Below are positions 35,332 through 44,500 of a stretch of 64,000 bases of DNA, piece by piece (the stretch's first letter is position 1; the number at the start of each line of letters is the position of its first letter). The DNA comes from an uncultured Bacteroidaceae bacterium. GTDB taxonomy: Bacteria; Bacteroidota; Bacteroidia; Bacteroidales; Bacteroidaceae. The notes under the pieces are model-generated. The model was not told the DNA's origin, ran no database searches, and saw only the letters and a list, made by a program, of their open reading frames with translations. The stretch spans positions 76,058 through 140,057 of the forward strand of contig CAJGDP010000002.1 of assembly GCA_904502235.1 (NCBI GenBank), written 5' to 3'. The translations under genes were made by a program, and so were the position numbers.

Positions 35332-36603
35332 ATGAAGACTCCTCCTACCATACAGCCGGTTGTTGTTGACCCCATGGCATTGCCTGTAGAAAAGGTTATG
35401 CCGAACGGAATTTCTTTGTATACTTTAAAAGGTTGTAACAAGGGTATAATAAGGTTTGAACTCCTTTTTAAAGGTGGTTATGCAATCCAGGACAAGCCTT
35501 TGCAAGCAACATTCACCAACAGAATGTTGCGCGAAGGGGCAGGGGAACTCTCTTCCAATGAAATCTCTCGCAGACTCGACTATTATGGTGCATGGATAGA
35601 GTGCTATTCGTCACAGAAATGCAATCATATAGTACTGTATTGTCTTTCAAAACACTTTGTTCCTTTGGCGCAGCTGCTCGAAACCATTGTAAAGCATCCT
35701 GTTTTTCCCGAAGAGAATCTTGAAGTGGTGAGACGTAACGGCAAGGCGCATTTCGAAGTAAATTCCAAAAAGGTTGATATTCTTGCACAACGCTATTTCG
35801 AAAATTCACTGTGGGGTGAAAATCATCCTTTAGGTCATGTTGTCGAAGCCACAGATTATGACAACATTACCCGAGCAGATCTGTTGAAATATCATGCAAG
35901 TGTATACAACAGCCGTAACCTTGCACTCTTTATATCGGGCGATGTGGATGAAACAATAGATTCTGCTGTCGAAAGCCTGTTTGGAGTCGGCGAATGGGGT
36001 GAATGTAATAACTATGCTGATGTATTCGTAGATTCTCCCGTCTCAATATCAGGCAGAAGAGAGATAAAAGTTGAAGGAACAGTGCAGTCTGCTGTAAAAA
36101 TCGGTTTTATGGCAATGGATGTTGCAGACCCCGATTTTCATAAGTTCCGTTTCCTGACTGTCCTTTTCGGTGGCTATTTCGGAAGTCGCCTTATGTCGAA
36201 TATCCGCGAAGAGAACGGATATACATATCATATTTCAGCTGAAGTTGATGCTTATGGCAAGAGAAATGCTTTTATGATAAGTTCCGAAACCGCAAATGAA
36301 TATGTGGAGCTATGCATAAAGGAAATTTACAAGGAAATGGAAAAACTTTGCAATTCTTCCATAACCGAAAGCGAAGTGGAGCATGTACGCAACTATATTC
36401 TTGGGGAAATGTGCCGCGAATGCGAAGGATTGACTGCAAAATCCGAAGTGTTTGTAAATGCTTGGTTATCGGGAGAATCATTCGCTTCGGTTAATGAATA
36501 TCTTGAAGTTGTAAAGAACATAACTGCAAGCGAACTCAACAGAGTGGCAAAACAGTATTTCAACCCGTCAGAAATGATTGAGGTTGTGGTGGGTAACTTC
36601 TGA
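35332..36603 (+). CDS. M16 peptidase homologue lacking the zinc motif
   Basis: A 423-residue protein with the two-domain fold of M16B peptidases: NGISLYTLKGCNKG at the start, a second domain with SAVKIGFMAMDVADPDFHKF, and the conserved FGGYFGSRLMSNIREENGYTY (R and Y of the second half). The zinc-binding HxxEH helix expected near residue 65 is replaced by TNRMLREGAGELSS, so catalysis by this chain alone is not possible. Inactive M16 subunits normally pair with an active one or act as scaffolds. There is no signal peptide, and the gene follows PBP1A by 3 bases. Confidence 0.85.
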   Translation: MKTPPTIQPVVVDPMALPVEKVMPNGISLYTLKGCNKGIIRFELLFKGGYAIQDKPLQATFTNRMLREGAGELSSNEISRRLDYYGAWIECYSSQKCNHIVLYCLSKHFVPLAQLLETIVKHPVFPEENLEVVRRNGKAHFEVNSKKVDILAQRYFENSLWGENHPLGHVVEATDYDNITRADLLKYHASVYNSRNLALFISGDVDETIDSAVESLFGVGEWGECNNYADVFVDSPVSISGRREIKVEGTVQSAVKIGFMAMDVADPDFHKFRFLTVLFGGYFGSRLMSNIREENGYTYHISAEVDAYGKRNAFMISSETANEYVELCIKEIYKEMEKLCNSSITESEVEHVRNYILGEMCRECEGLTAKSEVFVNAWLSGESFASVNEYLEVVKNITASELNRVAKQYFNPSEMIEVVVGNF

Positions 36604-36672
36604 TTTTATTAAATAACCCGTATTGCTGTAAAAATAAATCAAGTCAAGTTCTCTTTTTTTCAACTTTCTTAT

Positions 36673-36680
36673 TATCTTTG
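36673..36680 (+). promoter_or_regulatory. -7 box of the MORN protein gene
   Basis: TATCTTTG, a perfect -7 box, 69 bases before the start codon; no canonical TTG at the usual spacing. Confidence 0.5.
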
Positions 36681-36749
36681 TGAAAAATGGATAGTATGTG
36701 TTGTGTAATCCACGTCATATATCTGCTGTTTTTTACATAAAAGATAATA

Positions 36750-37904
36750 ATGAAATTCGTACATACACTTATATCGATTTTTCTATTTCTTGGCATATCT
36801 GCAAATGCCAATCCGTTTGTTGCGGACACGCTTGTCGGGAAACAGGATAACAAAAATGCACGTACCGGCGAAATTACACTCAAAAACGGAGTAAGATATA
36901 TTGGCGAAGTTCGTTTGAGACGTCCACACGGAACCGGCAAGGCCATATATAGGAATGGCGATATATATGAAGGTGAATTTGCAAAGGGAAAGCGTTCCGG
37001 AAAAGGCAAAATGACATATTCCAACGGAGATTGCTATATAGGAAATTTTGAAAAGGATTCGCTCAACGGCAAAGGTAAATACATTTATGCCGACGGCAGC
37101 ACTTTCTATGGCAGTTGGAATAATGGAATAAGAGAGAATCTCGGTCGTATAGAATATTCCAACGGAGACTCATATACAGGTGAATGGCACAACGGTAAAC
37201 GCTCCGGCAAGGGGAATTATATCTTTGCAGGTGGCGCATCGTACGACGGGGAGTGGAAAGATGATGAATATAACGGCAATGGTGTTTTTGTCTGGCACGA
37301 CGGTAGCAGATACAATGGTGAATGGAAAAACGGAAAGCGCAATGGCTTTGGTATATTTCATGGTTCAGACAGCTCGTTCTACAAAGGAGAGTGGATTGAC
37401 AACACATGCAATGGAACCGGCTCATTTGTGGCTCCCGACAGTTCGTGCTACGTTGGCATGTTCAAGGATGGAAAATGGCACGGTGAGGGTGTCTTCATTG
37501 CAAGCGACAGTTCTGTTTATAAGGGAACATTCGTGAATGGTATGCGTCATGGAAAAGGTTCTATGAGCTTTTCAAACGGTGATGTGTATGATGGTGATTG
37601 GGAATATAACAAACGCTGTGGCAAAGGTACCTACACCTGGGAGAATGGAGATGTATACGAAGGCGATTGGAAAAACGACACGATGAATGGTGCCGGTGTC
37701 CTTCGTCTGAAAAACGGAATAGAATACAAAGGCGGATATCTTGACGGTAATGAAAGCGGAACCGGTGTCGCGATAGACAAGGAGGGTGTCCGTTATGAAG
37801 GTACTTTTGTAGAGGGCTTGCGCGACGGTAAATTCATCGTCAAGGATAAAGACGGAAAAATAATAGGCAAATCAACCTATAAATCAGGAATATTGAAAAA
37901 ATAA
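36750..37904 (+). CDS. Secreted protein with 14 MORN repeats
   Basis: A 384-residue protein with a signal peptide (residues 1-20, ISANA). After it come about 14 MORN repeats of 23 residues filling almost the whole chain, each with a Y-x-G-x-[WF] core and GxG turn (YEGEF, YTGEW, YNGEW, YKGEW, YDGDW and so on). MORN stacks form an elongated curved beta sheet used for membrane or protein contacts. Export is unusual for MORN proteins, most of which are cytosolic. The YhcH gene follows after 8 bases. Confidence 0.88.
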   Translation: MKFVHTLISIFLFLGISANANPFVADTLVGKQDNKNARTGEITLKNGVRYIGEVRLRRPHGTGKAIYRNGDIYEGEFAKGKRSGKGKMTYSNGDCYIGNFEKDSLNGKGKYIYADGSTFYGSWNNGIRENLGRIEYSNGDSYTGEWHNGKRSGKGNYIFAGGASYDGEWKDDEYNGNGVFVWHDGSRYNGEWKNGKRNGFGIFHGSDSSFYKGEWIDNTCNGTGSFVAPDSSCYVGMFKDGKWHGEGVFIASDSSVYKGTFVNGMRHGKGSMSFSNGDVYDGDWEYNKRCGKGTYTWENGDVYEGDWKNDTMNGAGVLRLKNGIEYKGGYLDGNESGTGVAIDKEGVRYEGTFVEGLRDGKFIVKDKDGKIIGKSTYKSGILKK

Positions 37905-37912
37905 CATAATTT

Positions 37913-38362
37913 ATGGTACTCGACACTATTGAAAACTTCGGGAAATACGTATCCTTGAATCCTCATTTTGCAAAGGTGGCTGAATTCCTGCAAAATAGCA
38001 ATCTCGCAGAGCTTCCTCTTGGCAGGAACGAAATCTCGGGGGATTACGTCTTTGCCAATGTCGTAGAGGCAAAGGCTAAAAGCAAAGATAATGCCCAGAT
38101 AGAGATACACCGCAAATATATCGATGTGCATATTCCTTTGTCGGGAGACGAAATCATAGGTTACACCCCTTTGGCGGAATTGCCTTGTATTGAGTTCAAC
38201 GAAGCGGATGATGTATCATTGTATGAGGCTTCATTACCGGCACGCGACTATTTCAATGTCAAGAAGGGTGAATTTGCCATATTCTTTCCACAGGACGGTC
38301 ATGCTCCTGCAATAACCGACACTCCTTTGAAAAAGATTATTGTGAAGGTGGCAATGCTATAA
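37913..38362 (+). CDS. YhcH/YjgK/YiaL family protein (NanQ-like anomerase)
   Basis: A 149-residue cupin-like protein of the YhcH/YjgK/YiaL (DUF386) family. Conserved elements are the HRKYIDVHIPLSGDE metal-ligand segment and PQDGHAPAI near the C-terminus. Escherichia coli YhcH (NanQ) is an N-acetylneuraminate anomerase, and other members serve beta-galactoside or sugar-acid pathways. It sits between a MORN protein and branching enzyme rather than with the nan cluster 30 kb away. The exact sugar is unknown. Confidence 0.85.
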   Translation: MVLDTIENFGKYVSLNPHFAKVAEFLQNSNLAELPLGRNEISGDYVFANVVEAKAKSKDNAQIEIHRKYIDVHIPLSGDEIIGYTPLAELPCIEFNEADDVSLYEASLPARDYFNVKKGEFAIFFPQDGHAPAITDTPLKKIIVKVAML

Positions 38363-38402
38363 ACAACAACTAAAATATAACAACCATAAAAACATATTAA
38401 CC

Positions 38403-40409
38403 ATGCTGAAACTTGTAGAACGCGACCCATATTTGGCTCCGTATAATTTGAGTATTGAGGGTAGGCATAACTATTTTATGCAGAGGGAGAGAGAACTGAC
38501 AAAGAACGGACGACAGACGTTGTCTGATTTTGCTTCAGGTTATTTGTATTTCGGTCTTCACAGGACATCCACAGGCTGGGTATTCCGCGAGTGGGCACCT
38601 AATGCAACCCGAATAGTTCTAATTGGTGATTTTTCAAATTGGGAAGAACTTCCGCAATATGAATTGAAACAATTGGCTGGAGGCGTGTGGGAACGCAAAA
38701 TGCCATTGAAAGCCATGACTCATGGACAACACTTCAAGATGAAGGTCTATTGGGACGGCGGATGCGGTGAACGTGTTCCGGCATGGGCACGCAGAGTTGT
38801 TCAGGACGAGGCTACAAAAATCTTCAGTGCACAGGTTTGGGCTCCCGAGGAACAATATGTTTTCAAAAATAAGAAATTTACTCCCAAACGCACTCCGTTG
38901 CTAATTTATGAGTGTCATATAGGTATGGCACAGGAGGAGGAGAAGGTAGGTACATACCGCGAGTTCAAGGAGAAAGTCCTTCCACGTGTTGCTGCCGATG
39001 GCTATAACTGCATACAGATAATGGCAATACAGGAGCATCCATATTATGGAAGTTTCGGATACCATGTATCAAGTTTCTTTGCGGCATCATCACGTTTCGG
39101 AACTCCCGAAGAGTTGAAGGAACTTATCGATACTGCACACGGAATGGGCATTGCAGTAATCATGGACCTTGTGCATTCTCATGCGGTCAAGAACGAGAAC
39201 GAAGGATTGGGATTGCTTGATGGCGACCCTGCACAATATTTCTATGGCGACGACAAACGTATTCACAGCGCATGGGATTCACTATGCTTTGACTACGGAA
39301 AGAACGAAGTTGTGCATTTCCTCCTTTCAAACTGCAAATATTGGCTTGAGGAGTTCAAGTTCGACGGTTTCCGTTTCGATGGTGTAACATCAATGATATA
39401 TTACAGTCATGGTCTTGGCGAGGCATTCTGTAACTATGGCGACTATTACAATGCCGGTCAGAATGGTGATGCAATATGTTACCTTACACTTGCCAACCGT
39501 CTTATCCATCAGCTCAATCCAAAGGCAATAACTATTGCCGAGGAGGTTTCGGGCATGCCCGGTCTGGCCGCACCGATTGAGGATGGCGGTTACGGCTTTG
39601 ACTACCGTATGGCAATGAATATTCCCGATTTCTGGATAAAGATTATAAAGGAACGCAAGGACGAGGATTGGAAACCGTCAGAGATTTTCTGGGAATTGAC
39701 AAACCGTCGCAAGGACGAAAAGACAATATCTTATGCCGAGAGCCACGACCAGGCTCTTGTGGGCGACAAGACAATCATATTCCGTCTTGTCGATGCCGAT
39801 ATGTACTGGCATTTCAATCGCGGAGATGAGACCTATATGGTTTCACGCGGTATCGCACTGCACAAGATGATACGTCTTATGACACTTGCTACAATCAACG
39901 GCGGTTACCTGAATTTCATGGGTAATGAGTTCGGACATCCCGAATGGATTGACTTCCCACGTGAAGGTAATGATTGGAGCCATAAATACGCACGTCGTCA
40001 ATGGAGCCTTGTGGACAATCCGAACTACAACTACACATTGCTGGGACAGTTCGATAAGGAGATGATCGAACTCATTGGAGATGTACGCAATTTCCAGAAC
40101 CGTCCTGTTCAGGAAATATGGCACAACGATGGCGACCAGGTATTGGCATTCTCGCGTAAGGATCTGATATTTGTGTTCAACTTCAGCCACAACCGTTCAT
40201 TTACCGATTACGGTCTGCTTGTACCCGAAGGTTCTTATAACATTGTGCTCAACACTGATGCTGAACGTTTCGGCGGTCATGCAAATGTCGATGATACTCA
40301 AACACACTTTACAATGTACGACAGACTGCATGCACGTCGCAAGAAGGGTTGGTTGCAACTCTACATTCCTGCACGCACAGCTCTTGTGTTGAAAAAGAAT
40401 AAGGAATAA
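38403..40409 (+). CDS. glgB: 1,4-alpha-glucan branching enzyme
   Basis: A 668-residue GH13 enzyme that makes alpha-1,6 branches in glycogen. An N-terminal CBM48-like domain (GWVFREWAPNATRIVLIGDF) is followed by the TIM barrel with nucleophile Asp in FKFDGFRFDGVTSM, acid/base Glu in AEEVSGMPGL, and the third Asp in YAESHDQALVGDKT. A C-terminal all-beta domain ends the chain. The layout resembles the eukaryote-like GH13 subfamily 8 enzymes common in Bacteroidota. The membrane-protein gene starts immediately at the next base. Confidence 0.94.
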   Translation: MLKLVERDPYLAPYNLSIEGRHNYFMQRERELTKNGRQTLSDFASGYLYFGLHRTSTGWVFREWAPNATRIVLIGDFSNWEELPQYELKQLAGGVWERKMPLKAMTHGQHFKMKVYWDGGCGERVPAWARRVVQDEATKIFSAQVWAPEEQYVFKNKKFTPKRTPLLIYECHIGMAQEEEKVGTYREFKEKVLPRVAADGYNCIQIMAIQEHPYYGSFGYHVSSFFAASSRFGTPEELKELIDTAHGMGIAVIMDLVHSHAVKNENEGLGLLDGDPAQYFYGDDKRIHSAWDSLCFDYGKNEVVHFLLSNCKYWLEEFKFDGFRFDGVTSMIYYSHGLGEAFCNYGDYYNAGQNGDAICYLTLANRLIHQLNPKAITIAEEVSGMPGLAAPIEDGGYGFDYRMAMNIPDFWIKIIKERKDEDWKPSEIFWELTNRRKDEKTISYAESHDQALVGDKTIIFRLVDADMYWHFNRGDETYMVSRGIALHKMIRLMTLATINGGYLNFMGNEFGHPEWIDFPREGNDWSHKYARRQWSLVDNPNYNYTLLGQFDKEMIELIGDVRNFQNRPVQEIWHNDGDQVLAFSRKDLIFVFNFSHNRSFTDYGLLVPEGSYNIVLNTDAERFGGHANVDDTQTHFTMYDRLHARRKKGWLQLYIPARTALVLKKNKE

Positions 40410-41561
40410 ATGAGAAATAAGGAAGAAATACGTTTGCAAAGGGTAGTGATGGCACTTTGTGCCATCCTCTTTGCCGTGTTCTCGTTTTTATTCGTAGCAG
40501 TATATCAAGCTCCATTGCTCGAGGTTCTATACGAGAAAGTCGCTACAGGAAAATTGCAATACAATCCCTATGTTGCAGGTGGCTTTATTTCGGCAATATT
40601 GACAATCCTTGCATTGTGGCTGAACAAGTTCACCGCCTTCAAACGTGAATGGACTGCACTCTCCTTTATTCCATCTGTGCTGATTCTGACATTTGTTACT
40701 GATATCAATCGTGGCATATATACAGGAGAATACAATTATGTCAAATGGATAACAGTATTTGCCGTGGGTGTTTTCGCATATGCCGCATTCTCATTTGTGT
40801 TGCGCAGAATGCTGTTCGCAAAAATCAAGAATATCGCCATGAGCGCAAACAGAATAATTTGGCGTAATCTTCAGATTTTTGTAATAATGTTCTGTCTTAC
40901 AGGTTTTCTTGTAAATGGTGAAGAGAATTTCAAGCGAGAAGCCCTGATTCATTCTTGTTACAACAAGGGAGACACCGAAAAAGCCCTGAAGGTTGGATAT
41001 CTGTCAAATACAGCATCACAATCATTGACAGCACAACGTGCATATATACTTGTAAAAGAGGGATTGTTGGGTGAAAAGCTCTTTGAATATCCACAATTGT
41101 ACGGTTCAGAGGGGTTGTTACCACAGCAGAAACAGATTTCACCATTAGCTCCCGACAGCGTTTTTGCCATGCTTGGAACATCACCAGCATCCGATGAAAG
41201 CTCTTCTGCCACATTGTTGCGTGCGGTGAGTCTTGAAAGTCCATCAACAATTGCAAAGGAGTACTATCTGTCTGCACTGTTGCTCGACAGACGCATTGTT
41301 GATTTTGTTGATGCAATGGGACGTATATATCCTGATACGGATTTCAAGAATTTACCCAAGCATTATCAAGAGGCAATAATGCTTTATGCAAGCATATCAG
41401 GCGATACCACAATTGTTTGCAACAACAATGCCATGCAGGAACAGTTCAACGCATTCAGGACATTGGAAATCCAGCACGAAGATCCCTTTGTCCGTGGTAA
41501 CCACATACGTCGTAAATTTGGTCGTACATACTGGTGGTATTACCTGTATGGAAACATATGA
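40410..41561 (+). CDS. Membrane protein of unknown function (DUF6057-like)
   Basis: A 383-residue protein. Four or five membrane helices occupy the N-terminal half (about 10-32, 52-70, 80-95, 110-130, 150-168). The soluble second half has repeat-like helices (KALKVGYLSNTASQSLTAQRAYILVKEG, TPR-like). This resembles the N-terminal-membrane/TPR proteins grouped as DUF6057 in Bacteroidales; I am not certain of the family. It begins directly after the glgB stop and overlaps the giant sensor kinase gene by 4 bases. Confidence 0.7.
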   Translation: MRNKEEIRLQRVVMALCAILFAVFSFLFVAVYQAPLLEVLYEKVATGKLQYNPYVAGGFISAILTILALWLNKFTAFKREWTALSFIPSVLILTFVTDINRGIYTGEYNYVKWITVFAVGVFAYAAFSFVLRRMLFAKIKNIAMSANRIIWRNLQIFVIMFCLTGFLVNGEENFKREALIHSCYNKGDTEKALKVGYLSNTASQSLTAQRAYILVKEGLLGEKLFEYPQLYGSEGLLPQQKQISPLAPDSVFAMLGTSPASDESSSATLLRAVSLESPSTIAKEYYLSALLLDRRIVDFVDAMGRIYPDTDFKNLPKHYQEAIMLYASISGDTTIVCNNNAMQEQFNAFRTLEIQHEDPFVRGNHIRRKFGRTYWWYYLYGNI

Positions 41562-44500
41562 TGTTCAAAGGAATAAGATCATACATATTTATCGGATTCC
41601 TGCTTCTTGTCTCGTGTGGCAGACATTCGCATGAGGGCGCGAATCAGTTTCGCGCCGACTCTTTATGCACTGTGATATCGGAAATACGTTACTCCGATAT
41701 CATTCATTTCGATTCTGTTGCCAAGGAACTTCATTCCATCGCCTATAACAATGATGAGATGCTGATGATTGCAAACAATGCAATGGCATATTCCTGCATG
41801 ATGCAGATGGATTACAATCGTTCTTTGGAACTCTATCGTATGGTGCGCGATAATTCTGCGTGTGAAATAGAACGGCTTGTTGCCGATGTCGGACTAATGA
41901 CCGTATGTTATCGTGTGTCTGCCAACAGGCTCTTTTTCGATTACAGGTCATCGGCTTTGTCAAGAATAAAGCGTATAAATGAAGAATATGATTATCTTTC
42001 TGCAGGCGACAAGGAGCGTTTCAATCGTGCCAAGGTGGAATTTGCCATAGTGGGGGTATGCTATTTTTCAAACCTTGCCATGCAGAAGGAAGCAGACAGA
42101 ACACTCGATTACCTTGAACAGAATCTGAATGAGACCAACGAACTATCGTTACGCCTGTATGCAAGAATGTTTCTTGTCAACAACCTCAGCGATGTGCAGG
42201 AGCGGCTTATGCAACTGTATAAGGGTATGAGCATCGCAAACGATAATGGACTTGTATGGTTGGAGGCAAATTACAGACTGTTGCTTGCAATATCGTTGCG
42301 CGATAATGAGACATTGTGTCTTTTCTCGGAAAAATATCCTGAATATCTTGCTCTTTTATTACCGAAAGACAAATGCATTGATGAACTCCCAAGTATTCTT
42401 GCAAAAGAGGCTGCCGAAGATTTCAGAAAATTCGGTGATGAGTACATGATGATTGAGGCACTGACCGTAGAGGCATCATGTAATACAAGGCTTGGACGTT
42501 ATGACGAGGCAATGTCGGTGCTCTCAGAAGCATACGAGCGAACAACGGAGTATTATAGAAAAAAATATCCCGATACAATGTTTGTTCAACTGGATTCATT
42601 ACTTTACAGTACAAACGAGCAATACTCATTGGCTACTGATATCGAATCGGGTATTTGTCATATACCGGAGTGTCTGTTGAGCATATGCAGGGAAGCAAGT
42701 TGTGCCTATGCCGGTATGGACAATAAGATACAGTCTGATATAAACCGTGAGCTATATCTTGATTTGCTGCGCACAACCAGATTGAACAAGCATCTTGAAA
42801 GCAGAATCTCCACAATTGAAGAGAAAGTCTACGGTCTTGAAAGAACAACTGTTGTAATACTTGCCTTGCTGCTCTTGCTCGCTTTTCTTCTGTTTTTTGT
42901 TCATCGCAGAAGACTGCACAAGGAAAGGATGCTTTCATCACAACGCAAGAATATTTTGGTTATATGCCGGAAATTGTTTTCGTCCTTGCCTCAAAATGTT
43001 GAGAACAAGCAGCAGCTGTTTGATAGCATATCAGCATTGCTGAATGAAACTCTTGGTAATTTGTCCGGAGAGACTTCCTTTACATTCTGCGAAGCAGAAG
43101 TGGTGAAAGCAACGCCAAACCTTTGTTCATTTGATATACCTTATACACACCTTGCAGAATACGACAAACTTATTGTGCTGTCGGAATATAAAATAGACAA
43201 GGATAAAAAGGGATTGCTTACAATGCTTTTGCCCTATATCGCGGTTGCCATAGAAGAGGGAATGAGACTCTGTAATATTTGTGAAGAACGCGAAAGGGTT
43301 GAAGAACAGAAACGTGCTTCGGCAATATATCTGGCAGAACACAAGCGTGAGAATATTCTTAAGAGGGTGTCTGTTTCCATTGTTTCGGGTATGCGCACAT
43401 TCATCGACCGCATCTCGAATGAACTGAAATACCTGTCGGGTGACATTTCAGCCGAGGACCGTAAACGTAAACTGCAATATGTTTCAGAACTTGCAGAAAA
43501 ACTCAACAGTCTGAACCTTATTCTGGAACGTTGGATTAAGACACGTCAGGGCGAAGTGAATCCAAGAATAGAGATTTTTCCCGTTTCCCACATTTTTGCA
43601 ATCATTGAAAAGAACCGCAAATTGTATGATACACGTGGAATAAGCTTGGATGTCAAACCAACTGAATCCATTGCAAAAGCCGACAAGGCTCTGACATTGT
43701 TTATGGTAAATACATTGGTAGACAATGCCGCAAAATTCACTTCTGCAGGTGGAAATGTTATTCTTGAATGCATTGAAGCCGGTGATTATGTGGAGATCGC
43801 GGTGGAAGATACCGGTATAGGTCTGTCAAAGGATGATTTAAACAGGATTCTGAATTCAAAGGTATATGATGCCGCACAGATTGGCAAGGGTAATGAATTG
43901 CTAAAGCCAAAAAGCAAAGGAAACGGTTTTGGCTTGATGAATTGTAAAGGTATCATTGAAAAATACAGGAAACTAGGCTCTCTGTTCTCGGTTTGTTCAT
44001 TCAATATCTCAAGCACACAGGGTAAGGGTAGCCGTTTCTCTTTCCGAGTGCCCAAAGGCGTGATGCGTTACATTCTGGTGCTGATTTCATTGCTTCCGAC
44101 ACAAATCCAGGCTGATGACAATGTTTTCACACAGCTTGGCGAAATGGCAGATTCGGTTTTCATGTGCAACGTAAGCGGGAAACACGACAATGCAATTATA
44201 GTAGCACAGGATGCATTGACTCTGCTGAATGGATATTACAGGAGCGAAACGGGTGGAAAGGATACACTTTCACTCTCTTCGGGTGCTGCAGAACTAGGAT
44301 GGTGGCGCAATTCAATCTTCCGTGATTCTTTAAAAGAGGAAATATTCTACAATATTCTTGATATCCGCAACGAGGTTGCAGTGGCATCTTTGTCTCTAAA
44401 GGATTGGGAGAAATACAAATACAACAATTATATATATACAGCATTGTATAGGATGGTACATGAGGATAAGGATGTTGCCGACCGTCATTCTGCCATAATG

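Noticed and set aside
41534..41557. Longer start of the giant kinase at 41534
   Set aside because: The ATG at 41558 makes an ATGA overlap with the previous gene and gives a proper lipoprotein signal.
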